From an uncultured Clostridia bacterium (GTDB taxonomy: Bacteria > Bacillota > Clostridia > TANB77 > CAG-508), in assembly GCA_947628415.1 (NCBI GenBank), contig CANQZU010000004.1:1-39918 (forward strand): a stretch of DNA of 39,918 nt, in the 5' to 3' direction. The notes below the pieces were generated by a model, which worked only from the letters and a program-made list of their open reading frames with translations, was not told where the DNA came from and did not search any database. This document shows, piece by piece, positions 24,776 through 34,203 of this stretch (positions are counted from its first letter, which is position 1; the number at the start of each line of letters is the position of its first letter). The position numbers and the translations under genes are program-made.

Positions 24776-26025
24776 TTATTCTATTTTTATGTTTTCATCT
24801 GGGCGATAATATTTAGTTCCTAACATTTCATCTGGTAAATACTGTTGTTCTACATAGTGTCCTGGAAAATCGTGAGGATATAAATATCCTTCACTATATC
24901 CTAATTCTTTCATTTTTTCAATTGGTGCATTTCGAATAGACATTGGTATTTCACCTGTATCTTTTGTTGTTACATCATGGATTGCTTCATTAATTGCTAA
25001 ATAAGTAGCATTAGATTTTTTAGAAGTAGCTACATATACTGCTGCTTCTGCTAAAATTAATTTTGCTTCTGGCATTCCTATCATATGAACTGCCTGCATT
25101 GCACTATTAGCTACTACCAAAGCATTTGGATTAGCCATTCCTACATCTTCTGAAGCACAAATTACAATTCTTCTGGCTAAAAACAATGGATCTTCTCCAC
25201 CGTTCAAAGCTCTTGCTAAATAAAAAATCGTAGCATCTGGATCAGAACCTCTCATTGATTTAATAAAAGCACTAATATTGTCATAATGTTCTTCTCCATT
25301 TTTGTCAAAGATTGCTTTTCGGTTTTGTATACTATTTTTAATAACTTCATTAGTTAAATGAATATATCCATCTTTCCCGCATCGGTGTTGTTAAAGTAGC
25401 TACCTCTAACCCATTTAAAGCTGTTCTAACATCACCATTACTAATTGCTGCTAATTTTTTTAATGTTTCGTCTTCTATTTTAATTTGATATTCTCCTAAT
25501 CCATCTTTACTTTCTAAAGCATTCTTTAAAATTTTATAAATATTATCTTGGGTCAATGGATTTAATTTAATTACCATAGAACGAGAAAGAAGTGCTTTAT
25601 TTACTTCAAAATAAGGATTCTCAGTAGTAGCTCCAACTAAAATAATTGTTCCATTCTCTACATATGGCAATAAGGCATCTTGTTGCAATTTATTAAATCG
25701 ATGTATTTCATCAATAAACACAATACTTTTCCCTATTGGATTAAACATGAAATTTTGCGTTTCTTCAACAACTTTTTTGATGTCTCCTACACCTGACGTA
25801 ACAGCATTAATTTTATAAAATTTATATTTTGTCGTTTCACTAATAACTCTTGCTAAAGATGTTTTGCCACATCCTGGAGGTCCAAATAAAATAATACTAG
25901 ACAATCTATCCGCTTTGATAGTTCGATATAAAATTTTTCCTTCCCCGAATGACATGTTCTTGTCCTACATATTCTTCTAACGTTTTAGGTCTCATACGCA
26001 ATGCCAATGGTTCTTTTTTATCCAT
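24776..26025 (-). CDS. rarA: Replication-associated recombination protein A (AAA+ ATPase), with two +1 frame changes
   Basis: AAA+ clamp-loader-like ATPase (MgsA/RarA) that acts at stalled forks. Start ATG 26025, with MDKKEPLALRMRPKTLEEYV then Walker A GPPGCGKTSL, Walker B IVFIDEIHRF, and the C-terminal GSDPDATIFYLARAL tetramerisation region. Read as one frame it is cut twice. At 25944-25947, ATT-CGGG replaces ATT-GGG (HVI-G-EGK); at 25376-25379, ATG-CGGG replaces ATG-GGG (TPM-G-KDGYIHL). Skipping each C rebuilds a continuous RarA of about 415 aa that matches the family from end to end. Without the first shift the product would stop at residue 40. Confidence 0.92.
25376..25379 (-). other. CGGG frame-change site 2 in rarA
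   Basis: In-frame CGG after ATG. Zero frame stops 7 residues later. The +1 frame gives GGG (Gly) of the TPMGKDGYIHLTNE segment. Confidence 0.85.
25944..25947 (-). other. CGGG frame-change site 1 in rarA (codon 27)
   Basis: In-frame CGG after ATT. Zero frame stops 13 codons later. The +1 frame gives GGG (Gly) of the conserved HVIGEGK motif. Confidence 0.85.
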
Positions 26026-26065
26026 GTTTTTTCTCCTTATTTAACTACAAAACTTAATTATCCGT

Positions 26066-26696
26066 CTATTTTCCTAAAAGGGTTAGTCCTTTCTTTATTA
26101 ATTCTTCTGTTGATAATTCATTTTTATCTAATTTAGCAAATACTTTTTCTATTTCTTTCTTATTATAACCTAATACTTGAAGTGCTGCTATAGCTTCTGC
26201 TATTTTATTGTTATTTTCAATAGCTATTTGTAATTTATTTTCTATGTTTGCTTTTTTATTTACTTGTTCATTGATTTTTTCAATTTCTTGTTCTTTGGTT
26301 ATTTTATCTTTCAATTCTAGTATGATTCTCTGTGCTGATTTTGCTCCAATACCCGGAATTCCGAGTTAATGTCTTTACATCTTCTGAAATAACTGCTAAA
26401 GCAAATTCAGATGGTTCACAAACGGCTAACATAGTTAAGGCAGTTTTTGCTCCTACCCCACTAACGCTAATTAATAGCTCAAACATTTTTAATTCTTCTA
26501 AAGTATTAAATCCATAAATACTTACATCATCTTCTCTAACACGATAATATGTATGAACTTTTACATTTTCCCCAATGTTACCTATCTTTTCCATTCCTAC
26601 TTCTGACATAAATACTTTGTAGCCTAGTCCTCCTACATCAATTACTACATATCCTGTCATTTTCATATCCAAAATTCCTTTTATATATGCTAACAT
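26066..26696 (-). CDS. ruvA: Holliday junction branch migration protein RuvA, with one +1 frame change
   Basis: DNA-binding subunit of the RuvAB branch-migration complex. It has an N-terminal OB fold (about 1-63, MLAYIKGILDMKMTGYVVIDVGGLGYKVF), helix-hairpin-helix motifs (SVSGVGAKTALTML and GIPGIGAKSAQRIILELKDK) and the C-terminal domain III (about 160-209) that contacts RuvB. Read straight, the frame ends at 26304, inside the second HhH. At 26360-26363, ACT-CGGA should be ACT-GGA: TLT-G-IPGIGAKSAQ. Skipping C gives 209 aa, the family length, and a perfect HhH. ruvB, its usual neighbour, is not here; rarA follows instead. Confidence 0.92.
26360..26363 (-). other. CGGA frame-change site in ruvA (codon 112)
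   Basis: In-frame CGG after ACT. Zero frame yields 19 non-homologous residues and a stop. The +1 frame gives the first Gly of the second HhH hairpin. Confidence 0.87.
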
Positions 26697-26721
26697 TTAA
26701 TTTTTCCTTTCTATTTCATCT

Positions 26722-27276
26722 TTATGTATTATAAAAATAAGTTGCTTCTAAATCTGCTTCATGTGTTAATAATGCAATTGGATATTTTGTATAACTTGCT
26801 CCAATAGCATTGTAATTTTCTTTAGGTTCAGTATATCCCATATGCCAACGAATAGCATATTTTTCTTCTGGTGTTAATTTTATATATTCTGTTATCATCA
26901 TAACTGATTTTTCTCCATGTCCATAAGGAATAGTATCATCAACTGTATAATATGGCACTTTTTCCCATACACCTAATGCATTTTTTGCATTTCGGTAATC
27001 TACTTTATAAAAATTTGTTTTGCATATATCGTGTAATAATCCGATGATTATTATAGATTCTTCTTGTATATCTATTGGCATAATACAGTTTTGAACTTTA
27101 TGTTTTAAAATTTCATATACTTTCAAACTGTGTTGTACTAATCCTGCTTCATGATTTCCATGAAACCTTGTACTAGCTGGTGCAATAAAAAAATCTGATT
27201 TTTCTAAAAAATCAATTAGTTCTTCCATTCCTTCTCTTTTTACTGTTTTCAATAATCCCAAAAATTGTTCTTTCAT
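26722..27276 (-). CDS. HD-domain phosphohydrolase
   Basis: A 184-aa soluble HD-superfamily protein. The metal ligands are seen in EAGLVQHSLKVYE (His), LLHDICKT (His-Asp) and PYGHGEKSV plus TEKYAIRWHMGY-like helices; the last Asp is near THEADLEATY. Such proteins cleave phosphodiesters or nucleotides (YfbR or HD-containing hydrolases), but the substrate cannot be named. It lies 25 bp upstream of ruvA in the same direction. The ATC GGA in this gene is an out-of-frame CGG and is read normally. Confidence 0.88.
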   Translation of the reverse strand: MKEQFLGLLKTVKREGMEELIDFLEKSDFFIAPASTRFHGNHEAGLVQHSLKVYEILKHKVQNCIMPIDIQEESIIIIGLLHDICKTNFYKVDYRNAKNALGVWEKVPYYTVDDTIPYGHGEKSVMMITEYIKLTPEEKYAIRWHMGYTEPKENYNAIGASYTKYPIALLTHEADLEATYFYNT

Positions 27277-27360
27277 TTTTTTCCCTCTATTTCATTTCTT
27301 TTGCTTATTATATATATATTACAAAAAACTGTCAATACTTTTTGCGAATTTTTGTTCTTT

Positions 27361-28344
27361 TTAGTGATGTTTTATTTCTTCGTCTTCTTTAATTGACTGC
27401 CTATCTATATACTTTTTCAATTTATTGGTTCCGTTTTCTTTTGGTCTTGCTCCTAAAACGAGCCCTTCTTCTTGCAATTGCCTCATTTTAGATATATCAA
27501 CATTTAAAAATCTTCTTTCTTTTTTAGAAAACATATATATTCTTACATTATCTTCTTCAGAAAATACGCATAAAGTATATTCTCTTTCATCTTTTTCTTT
27601 TTTTCTATAACAATTAAATGCAAATATTCTTTTTCCATAAAAATTAGGAACTATTTTTCTTAAAATTCTTTTATAAAATTTATTTACTTCTACAATTCCC
27701 ATTTCTTCATTTTCTTTATATAATTTTTCATCTTCTAGAATAATTTTCAGAGCTTCATGAGGATTTTTATTTTTAACTTGTTCAGATAATTTGTCTATTT
27801 CTTTATTCTTGTAGTCATTTTCATTTGCAATATATCCTATATCGATTAACATTTGAGTTAACTGTTTTTGATTTGCATTTATTGTTTCATTTTTTGATGT
27901 ATTTTCTAAAATCCCAAAATGTTCTAATCTTGACTTTGTTTGTATATTTTCTAAATCTAATTGTAAATCTGCCATAAATCTAGTATTTCCTTTTGTTTCT
28001 ATCATTGAATAAACATGTCCATCTTGATCTCTTGGGCTTATATTGGCTGTTATTCCAAACTCTTTTAAAATACTACAATATAAATAAGCTAGCGAAAGAC
28101 ATATTATTTTCTTTTTTTTAGCAATTTGATCTATTTGTGTTGTCTCCCTTCTAGCTAATTCATATATCTTTTTTTGTACTTGTGAATTTCCTAAAAAATA
28201 TTTTTCATCAAATGATTTGATTTTACCTAATTCTATATAAATGTATAAAGCTGTTTTTAATTCAATTTCTTCTTTTGTTCCTTCAAAATGAGGCATGTTT
28301 TGTTTTAAATATTGTACTATTTCTTTTTTTGTCATTTTTATCAC
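27361..28344 (-). CDS. Transglutaminase-like (papain-fold) protein of unknown role
   Basis: A 327-aa cytosolic-looking protein. The middle (about 75-145) has a transglutaminase-like pattern: Cys in KKKIICLSLAYLYCSILKEF, His in DQDGHVYSMIE, Asp in TRFMADLQLDLENIQT, in the order C-H-D. The rest is helical and rich in Lys/Glu, with a C-terminal RRFLNVDISKMRQLQEE. It overlaps the 3' end of the 947-aa gene by 4 bp (ATGA) and so is coupled to it. I infer a papain-like fold with possible protease, peptidase or effector-processing activity. The triad is a reading of spacing and not a demonstrated site. Confidence 0.7.
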   Translation of the reverse strand: MIKMTKKEIVQYLKQNMPHFEGTKEEIELKTALYIYIELGKIKSFDEKYFLGNSQVQKKIYELARRETTQIDQIAKKKKIICLSLAYLYCSILKEFGITANISPRDQDGHVYSMIETKGNTRFMADLQLDLENIQTKSRLEHFGILENTSKNETINANQKQLTQMLIDIGYIANENDYKNKEIDKLSEQVKNKNPHEALKIILEDEKLYKENEEMGIVEVNKFYKRILRKIVPNFYGKRIFAFNCYRKKEKDEREYTLCVFSEEDNVRIYMFSKKERRFLNVDISKMRQLQEEGLVLGARPKENGTNKLKKYIDRQSIKEDEEIKHH

Positions 28345-31184
28345 TCTTCTCTAATCAACTCTTGTCTAGAATCTTCAATTTCTTTCATACATTTTTCTAT
28401 CTCTTGCATATCTTCTTGGCTATATATAGTTCCTTTATCTATATTCCCTAAAATTCTTGTTAAAATTCTTTTACCCCAGCTATTTTTTTCCTTTTCTTTT
28501 GTGTCTTTACTAGCTGCATGATGTGTTACTTTACTAATTATTTCTGGATGTTCTTTAGCCATATTTCTTAATACTTTAATATCAAAACCTTCATTTTTTA
28601 TTATTTCTTTTTCTATTTTAATATAATCCTCTGTATCTAATATAAAAGTTGCTGTTCCATAAGATGGTTCTACTGCATTTTTCCTTTTTTGATACATCTT
28701 TTCTATTATAGTTTTTTGTGTATTATTCAAATGCACAATTAAATATCCATCCAAATATGTTTTTGTATAATCTCTATCTAAAGCAGAAAATAATTTCCAT
28801 CTTTGATAAGGATCTGTTATAGTTTGTTTTCCTTTATTTGATTTACTTTTTTCACTACTTCTATCTTTTGAATCTACCTTTTCTTCATTTCTAGTTTTTA
28901 CTTCATTAATTTGAAGGTATTTTTCTACCAAATAATCACGTTTTTCTTTATCGCTAGGTTCTGGATATGTACTATAGATTAATATAATTTTTTGTGTACT
29001 ATCCATAGCAGGATTGCTTAATATTTCTTCTATAGAAACAAGTTCGGCTTGTTTATGAAAGATTTCCTGTGCATCACTAGGTTTTACAATTCCTTCTGTT
29101 AATAAGTCATTTAAATTTATATTCCCATATTTCAAGATGTCATCTAAGCTCATAAGATTGTCTTGATACAATTGAATAATATCTTCTTTTTTCCATCCTC
29201 TTCTATATTTTTCTATAACTTCGTCCTTTAATTTTTCTCCTATAAAAGCTTGATATAGTAAGTTATATTTCTTATAACGAATTTGGTTTTTGTCTTTTTT
29301 AGATTTCTTATAAATAGATAATAATTCTTCTTGTCCTAAATATTTTTCCAATTGTACTTCTAATTTTTTTAAAGTATCTATTTTAATTTTATCTTCAAAA
29401 TAAAGTTTTATTAATTCTTGTTCGAAAATAACCCCTTGTCTATAAAATTGTATAATTTGTTCTTCTGTTAATGGGATAGGATACTTTCTAATTGCTCTAC
29501 TGATATCTTTTTCATGTAACAATCCTTTTTGAAAGGCTTCTATTACTAATTCTTTTTCTCCATAACTTTCAAGTAATTCCATACTAATTACTTTATCTTT
29601 ATAAAGATTAATTAGCATTTGATTACTAAATTCATCTTCTAATAAACTAATTATTTCTTCATTTTCTTGATTACCTAATGCATTGTGTATTTTTATTAAT
29701 TTAGTATATTCTTCTTGATTTTCTACTTTTCCTTCTATATAAATTTCCTTATATAGTTCTGATAAATGTTGCATACTATATATACACGCTAAATCTTCTT
29801 TATCCATTTGTTGCAAAATTGTACTATTTTCATCATCTAACTTTAACATCACTACTTGTTTCTTTTCTTCTAATGTTAACAATTCCCATGTTTCTCTATC
29901 TTCATAATTTATACTGCTTACATCTACTTGTTTTTTATTTCGTATAATCTGTTTCCATTCTTCAAAATTTGCCTTTCTTTTGTAGGCAAATTCCTCTAAT
30001 TCTGATAGGGATAATCCTTTATCTATGTAAAGTTCTATTAGAACATTATCTGGTAATTCCCTCGTTTTTAATAAATCTGCTAATTCATTTTTATTAATTT
30101 TTCTTTTCTTCCATAAATAACTTATATTTTCATCAATTTGAGCTAATTTCCTTAAAGTTGATTTTTTTAAATAGTCTTCATATCCATTAGTATCTTTTAG
30201 TAACTTTTCACCTGTTCTTAATTGCCTTTCTGTACAATAATCTCCTGTTTCTAGATTAATTTTAGATAAAAATTTCTTTACATCTTGAAAACCATAAGTA
30301 TCTTCATCATGAATGACTATTTTTGTTTCCATTTTTGCATTTTTTAATAATTCATCTAAATTTTCGATTAACTTTATTTCATCTTCTTGTAAAGTTTCTT
30401 GTTTTTCTAGCTTTTGATTGATTCTATGAATAGTAAATAAAAGATATTTATCAGCATCAATAAAATCCTTTTTCATTCCTAGATGTATTTTTAATTTTTC
30501 ATGAAATATGGAAGGGTCCATTAATGGTATTGCTCTTTCTTGCAATCCTAAAAATGTACCTGCATCATCAAATAAATCATCCATTTCTTGTTGATTATAC
30601 CCTTGCTTTAAAAGAGTATCATTTACTATTACCGTATAAATTGCTACTGAAATACCATAATCATTTAACATTTGGTACATCATATCAAACGATTCTTCTA
30701 ATCCTCTTTTATCAATAACTGGAATATAATCTTTAATTTCTTCATATCTTAAATTTTCATTTTCTTTTTCATTATAAATACAACGTTTAGACGTGATTAT
30801 ATACATTTCATCTTTGTCAGGAAATGTCTCCAAAAACTTTACATCATCATCTTCCTTGATATATTCTTTTGCAAGATCTATTGCTTGTTTTAATTGTTGT
30901 TCTTCAAGATATGTAGCAAATTCTTTATTATGTTGATGTTTAAATTGATATTTCTTTGTCTCACTTAAACCATCTTGTAATCTCTTTACAATAAGTAAAA
31001 GTAGCCTCTGAATATCTATAATAGTTGCATTTTTTAATAAAAATTCCTGTATTGTACTACTTTGCTTAATCTCTCTTTTTTTGTCTTGATATAATACTTT
31101 TTTTAAATCATCCTCTTTTATTACTATCAAGCCATCAAAATTAATCTTTTCTATTATTCTTTTAATCTCTTGTTGTGTTGCCAT
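28341..31184 (-). CDS. Large helical-repeat protein of unknown function (947 aa)
   Basis: No membrane segment and no catalytic motif I recognise. The sequence is almost all amphipathic helix with recurring short units ending in LI-LY-D-(KV)-S-L-ELxE or similar (for example IELYIDKGLSLSELEEFAYK, INLYKDKVISMELLESYGEK, IQLYQDNLMSLDDILKYGNI at about 395, 540 and 700), which suggests an alpha-solenoid scaffold of about 30-40-residue repeats. It starts 14 bp after the 261-aa gene. It overlaps the transglutaminase-like gene by 4 bp. All 947 codons avoid CGG. Confidence 0.75.
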   Translation of the reverse strand: MATQQEIKRIIEKINFDGLIVIKEDDLKKVLYQDKKREIKQSSTIQEFLLKNATIIDIQRLLLLIVKRLQDGLSETKKYQFKHQHNKEFATYLEEQQLKQAIDLAKEYIKEDDDVKFLETFPDKDEMYIITSKRCIYNEKENENLRYEEIKDYIPVIDKRGLEESFDMMYQMLNDYGISVAIYTVIVNDTLLKQGYNQQEMDDLFDDAGTFLGLQERAIPLMDPSIFHEKLKIHLGMKKDFIDADKYLLFTIHRINQKLEKQETLQEDEIKLIENLDELLKNAKMETKIVIHDEDTYGFQDVKKFLSKINLETGDYCTERQLRTGEKLLKDTNGYEDYLKKSTLRKLAQIDENISYLWKKRKINKNELADLLKTRELPDNVLIELYIDKGLSLSELEEFAYKRKANFEEWKQIIRNKKQVDVSSINYEDRETWELLTLEEKKQVVMLKLDDENSTILQQMDKEDLACIYSMQHLSELYKEIYIEGKVENQEEYTKLIKIHNALGNQENEEIISLLEDEFSNQMLINLYKDKVISMELLESYGEKELVIEAFQKGLLHEKDISRAIRKYPIPLTEEQIIQFYRQGVIFEQELIKLYFEDKIKIDTLKKLEVQLEKYLGQEELLSIYKKSKKDKNQIRYKKYNLLYQAFIGEKLKDEVIEKYRRGWKKEDIIQLYQDNLMSLDDILKYGNINLNDLLTEGIVKPSDAQEIFHKQAELVSIEEILSNPAMDSTQKIILIYSTYPEPSDKEKRDYLVEKYLQINEVKTRNEEKVDSKDRSSEKSKSNKGKQTITDPYQRWKLFSALDRDYTKTYLDGYLIVHLNNTQKTIIEKMYQKRKNAVEPSYGTATFILDTEDYIKIEKEIIKNEGFDIKVLRNMAKEHPEIISKVTHHAASKDTKEKEKNSWGKRILTRILGNIDKGTIYSQEDMQEIEKCMKEIEDSRQELIREE

Positions 31185-31197
31185 TTTTACCTCCTAT

Positions 31198-31983
31198 CTA
31201 CCAAATTGATTCTTGGACCCATTGTTTTTCTATATCTTTTAATAAGTTTTCATTAAGATGAACATGCATTCCTAATGTTAATGAATTTTCTACTTCTTCT
31301 TTGGTAAGTAATAATATTCTTTCTCCATCATTATCTATTTTTAACTGTTCTATTGCTTCTCTTACATTTTCTGCTTCATAAATTTCTATTTCAATAAAAT
31401 TATTATCACAATAATTAATTAACATATTTTTTAACCCTTGTAAGCCTTCTTTTTCTATATAAATGGAAATATTATAATGTCCATTATATTGAATATTTTT
31501 GATTTTTTCTTTTAAGCATGTACCATATAATACTCTATCTCCTAGTATTATTATCTTTGTATTTGTCATGTTTGGATTTTTTATTAAAGATAAGTTCCAA
31601 GAATTTTCTAACTCAATTTTTGTTTTTAATTTTATTTCTTTTTTAACTTCCTCTATTATTTTTATTAATACTAAATTTGTTGCTAACATAATTTCATCAA
31701 TAGCTATTTTCATGTTTACTTCATTAAATAATGCTTTAATAGCTAATATATAAGTTAGGTAAGGATTTCCCTTATGAAATATTATTACTTCATCTTCTAT
31801 TTGTCTTTCTTCCAAATTCTGCTTTTTTAATTCTTCTGAAATTTCTAATAGTTTTTCTATTTGAACTTGCATATAATAATATTTTTGATCAATTTGGTTT
31901 GCTTTTTTTATTTGTGCTTCTTTTTCTTGAATTTTTTTAGTAACTTTTTCTATTAAATTTAATTTCATATGATTTTCTAACAT
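31198..31983 (-). CDS. Protein of unknown function with N-terminal coiled coil (261 aa)
   Basis: First gene of the three-gene cluster. Residues about 8-75 form a charged coiled coil. The rest is an alpha/beta domain with hydrophobic strands (TKIIILGDRVLYG, NISIYIEKEGL, RILLLTKEEVE), which could be a Rossmann-like or response-regulator-like fold, but no nucleotide motif is clear. No membrane helix is present. The gene has an unremarkable start (AGAGAAGGA-poor leader); 14 bp separate it from the 947-aa gene. Confidence 0.68.
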   Translation of the reverse strand: MLENHMKLNLIEKVTKKIQEKEAQIKKANQIDQKYYYMQVQIEKLLEISEELKKQNLEERQIEDEVIIFHKGNPYLTYILAIKALFNEVNMKIAIDEIMLATNLVLIKIIEEVKKEIKLKTKIELENSWNLSLIKNPNMTNTKIIILGDRVLYGTCLKEKIKNIQYNGHYNISIYIEKEGLQGLKNMLINYCDNNFIEIEIYEAENVREAIEQLKIDNDGERILLLTKEEVENSLTLGMHVHLNENLLKDIEKQWVQESIW

Positions 31984-32045
31984 TTTTATTCCTCGTTTCC
32001 TTTATTATTATAGCATAATTTTACATTTTTCGCAATAAAGGCTAC

Positions 32046-32107
32046 ATAATAAAGTGAACCCTTTTTGTTAAACTTTTTGTCTAACAATTTGGGTTCACTT
32101 TATTATA
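32046..32107 (-). terminator. Large terminator-like hairpin after dapL
   Basis: A 16-bp stem, ATAATAAAGTGAACCC / GGGTTCACTTTATTAT, encloses an inner 6-bp stem (TTGTTA / TAACAA). Located about 20 bp past the dapL stop, with AT-rich flanks. A terminator is likely; the outer stem is unusually long and could come from a MITE-like repeat. Confidence 0.6.
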
Positions 32108-32127
32108 CAGTCTTTAAATGTTTTATT

Positions 32128-33339
32128 TTATTTCAATCGATTTGATATTCTTTTAATTCGTTCTATTGCTTCTATTGAATTTTCTTTGGTTCCGAATGCT
32201 GTTAATCTAAAATATCCTTCTCCATGTTTACCAAATCCGCTACCTGGTGTTCCTACAACATTAGCTTCTTGTAGTAATTTATCAAAAAATTCCCATGAAG
32301 TCATTTTAGATGGTACCTGTAGCCAAATATAAGGTGAATTAATTCCTCCATATATAGTAAAACCTGCTTCTTCCAATCCTTCCTTTATAATTTTTGCATT
32401 TTCTAAATAAGATTTAATATTTTCTTTTATCTGTCTTTTACCTTGTTCAGAATACGTTGCTTCTGCTGCTCTTTGCACTACATAAGATACCCCATTAAAT
32501 TTAGTACATGTTCTTCGATTCCATAATTTATTAAGACTTACCTTTTCTCCTTCTTTAGTATATCCTTTTACTGTTTTTGGAATTACAACATAAGCACATC
32601 TAAGTCCTGTAAAGCCTGCAGTTTTAGAATAACTCTTAAATTCAATAGCAACTTCTTTTGCTCCTTCAATTTCATAAATACTATGTGGTATATCTTCCTG
32701 CGTAATAAAAGCTTCATAAGCAGCGTCATAAAGAATAATTGATTGATTTTCTTTAGCATAATCAACCCATTTTTTTAATTCTGCTTTACTTAATACTGTT
32801 CCTGTTGGATTATTTGGAAAGCATAAATAAATCATATCTACTTTTTCTTTTGGTAATTCTGGTGTGAAATTATTTTCAGCTGTTAGTGGTAAATAAATTA
32901 TACTTCTTCCAGACATTACATTTGTATCAAGATATACAGGATAAACTGGGTCTGTTATTGCTACTTTATTATTTTGTGCAAAGATATCTACTATATTGCC
33001 ACAATCACATTTTGCTCCATCTGATACAAATATTTCATCTAATGACATCTCTATTCCTTTTTGTTGATAGTCATTTTCTACAATGGCTTTTCTTAAAAAT
33101 TCATAACCTTGTTCTGGTCCATATCCTTTAAATCCTTCTGATGTTCCTATTTCATCAACAGCTTTATGCATTGCTTCTAAGCAAGCTGGTACAATAGGTT
33201 TAGTTACATCACCAATTCCTAATTTAATAATTTTCTTATCTGGATTTTCTTCTGTAAATTTTGCTACTTTTTTAGCAATTGTTGAAAAAAGATAACTATC
33301 TTCTAACATTAAAAAATTTTCATTAATAAAACTCATCAT
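32128..33339 (-). CDS. dapL: LL-diaminopimelate aminotransferase
   Basis: PLP-dependent class I/II aminotransferase that makes LL-diaminopimelate directly from tetrahydrodipicolinate. The PLP Lys lies in [16 protein letters not shown]. Also visible are [13 protein letters not shown] and the [19 protein letters not shown]-terminal segment. GGAGGAG sits 5 nt before the ATG pair at 33339, so the start is ATG ATG AGT and not the upstream TTG (33363), which would overlap dapF. About 403 aa. It follows dapF directly, giving the DapL route to meso-DAP for peptidoglycan and lysine. Confidence 0.95.
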   Translation of the reverse strand: MMSFINENFLMLEDSYLFSTIAKKVAKFTEENPDKKIIKLGIGDVTKPIVPACLEAMHKAVDEIGTSEGFKGYGPEQGYEFLRKAIVENDYQQKGIEMSLDEIFVSDGAKCDCGNIVDIFAQNNKVAITDPVYPVYLDTNVMSGRSIIYLPLTAENNFTPELPKEKVDMIYLCFPNNPTGTVLSKAELKKWVDYAKENQSIILYDAAYEAFITQEDIPHSIYEIEGAKEVAIEFKSYSKTAGFTGLRCAYVVIPKTVKGYTKEGEKVSLNKLWNRRTCTKFNGVSYVVQRAAEATYSEQGKRQIKENIKSYLENAKIIKEGLEEAGFTIYGGINSPYIWLQVPSKMTSWEFFDKLLQEANVVGTPGSGFGKHGEGYFRLTAFGTKENSIEAIERIKRISNRLK

Positions 33340-33346
33340 TCTCCTC

Positions 33347-34186
33347 CTAAATTTCTCCTTCAAATACAGTTGTTGCAGGTCCTATCATATAAATATGATT
33401 GTCTTCTTTATTCCATTCAATTTCTAAGATTCCTCCTAATAATTCAATGTAAATATGCCTTTTAGTTAGTCCATTTAAATAACAGCTAACAGCTGTTGCA
33501 CAAGCTCCTGTACCACAAGCTAAAGTTTCTCCTGCGCCTCTTTCCCACACTCTCATTTTAACATGTTCTTGATCTAAAATTTCTATAAATTCTACATTAG
33601 TTTTGTTAGGGAAAATAGAATCTTCTTCTATCACTTTTCCATATTTGTCAACATCAAAGTCTTTTACATCTTCAACCATTGTAACAGCATGTGGATTTCC
33701 CATAGATACACAAGTAAAAGTAAATTCTTTATCCATTGCTTTCACTCTTAAATTAGTTACTGGTTCTTTATTTGCTATAACTGGTATTTTTTCTGGCTTT
33801 AAAATTGGTTCTCCCATATCTACTTTAACCGTTTCTACTTTTCCATCTTTTACATTTAATTGTAAGGTCTTAATTCCAGCAAGCGTTTCAATGGTAATAT
33901 TGGTTTTTTGAATTAATTTCTTATCATATACAAATTTTCCAACGCAACGTATTCCGTTTCCACACATCTCTGCTTCGCTTCCATCACTATTAAACATTCT
34001 CATTTTAAAATCAGCTACATTGCTTTTACAAATTAAAATAAGTCCATCTGAACCAACTCCAAAATGTCTGTTACTAACAAATTGAGCTAGTGATGATTCA
34101 TTTTCTATGGTTTGATGGATAGCATCAATATAGACATAATCATTCCCTAGCCCATGCATTTTTGTAAACTTTATCATTTTTTTCAC
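33347..34186 (-). CDS. dapF: Diaminopimelate epimerase
   Basis: A 279-aa epimerase converting LL- to meso-diaminopimelate. The two active-site Cys are in EMCGNGIRC and ACGTGACATA, each in its own half of the pseudo-dimeric fold, as expected. N-terminal [15 protein letters not shown] is typical. The ribosome binding site is AAAGAGGTG, 5-6 nt before ATG. The next gene, dapL, starts 7 bp downstream. A perfect palindrome lies upstream (34204-34235). The AAC GGA and ACG GTT in this gene are out-of-frame CGG sequences and are read normally. Confidence 0.96.
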   Translation of the reverse strand: MKKMIKFTKMHGLGNDYVYIDAIHQTIENESSLAQFVSNRHFGVGSDGLILICKSNVADFKMRMFNSDGSEAEMCGNGIRCVGKFVYDKKLIQKTNITIETLAGIKTLQLNVKDGKVETVKVDMGEPILKPEKIPVIANKEPVTNLRVKAMDKEFTFTCVSMGNPHAVTMVEDVKDFDVDKYGKVIEEDSIFPNKTNVEFIEILDQEHVKMRVWERGAGETLACGTGACATAVSCYLNGLTKRHIYIELLGGILEIEWNKEDNHIYMIGPATTVFEGEI

Positions 34187-34203
34187 CTCTTTTAGGCATT
34201 ACT

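Noticed and set aside
24776-25255. Independent rarA-like gene beginning MRGSDPD
   Set aside because: The frame is open to 25378 and encodes the family-typical GKDGYIHLTNE segment. The ATG is internal and has no ribosome binding site.
26066-26314. Separate 82-aa gene next to ruvA
   Set aside because: It is RuvA domain III, joined to the rest by the CGGA site.
7749-26363. Ordinary homopolymer sequencing errors as the cause of the frame breaks
   Set aside because: None of the six sites is a long homopolymer, all add a C before GG in the coding sense, and long A/T runs in the same genes are in frame. Not fully excluded: raw reads would decide.
7749-26363. Classical P-site slippage as the shift mechanism
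   Set aside because: The preceding codons would have to re-pair with CTC, TTC or TGC, which is poor, especially for ATG and TTG.
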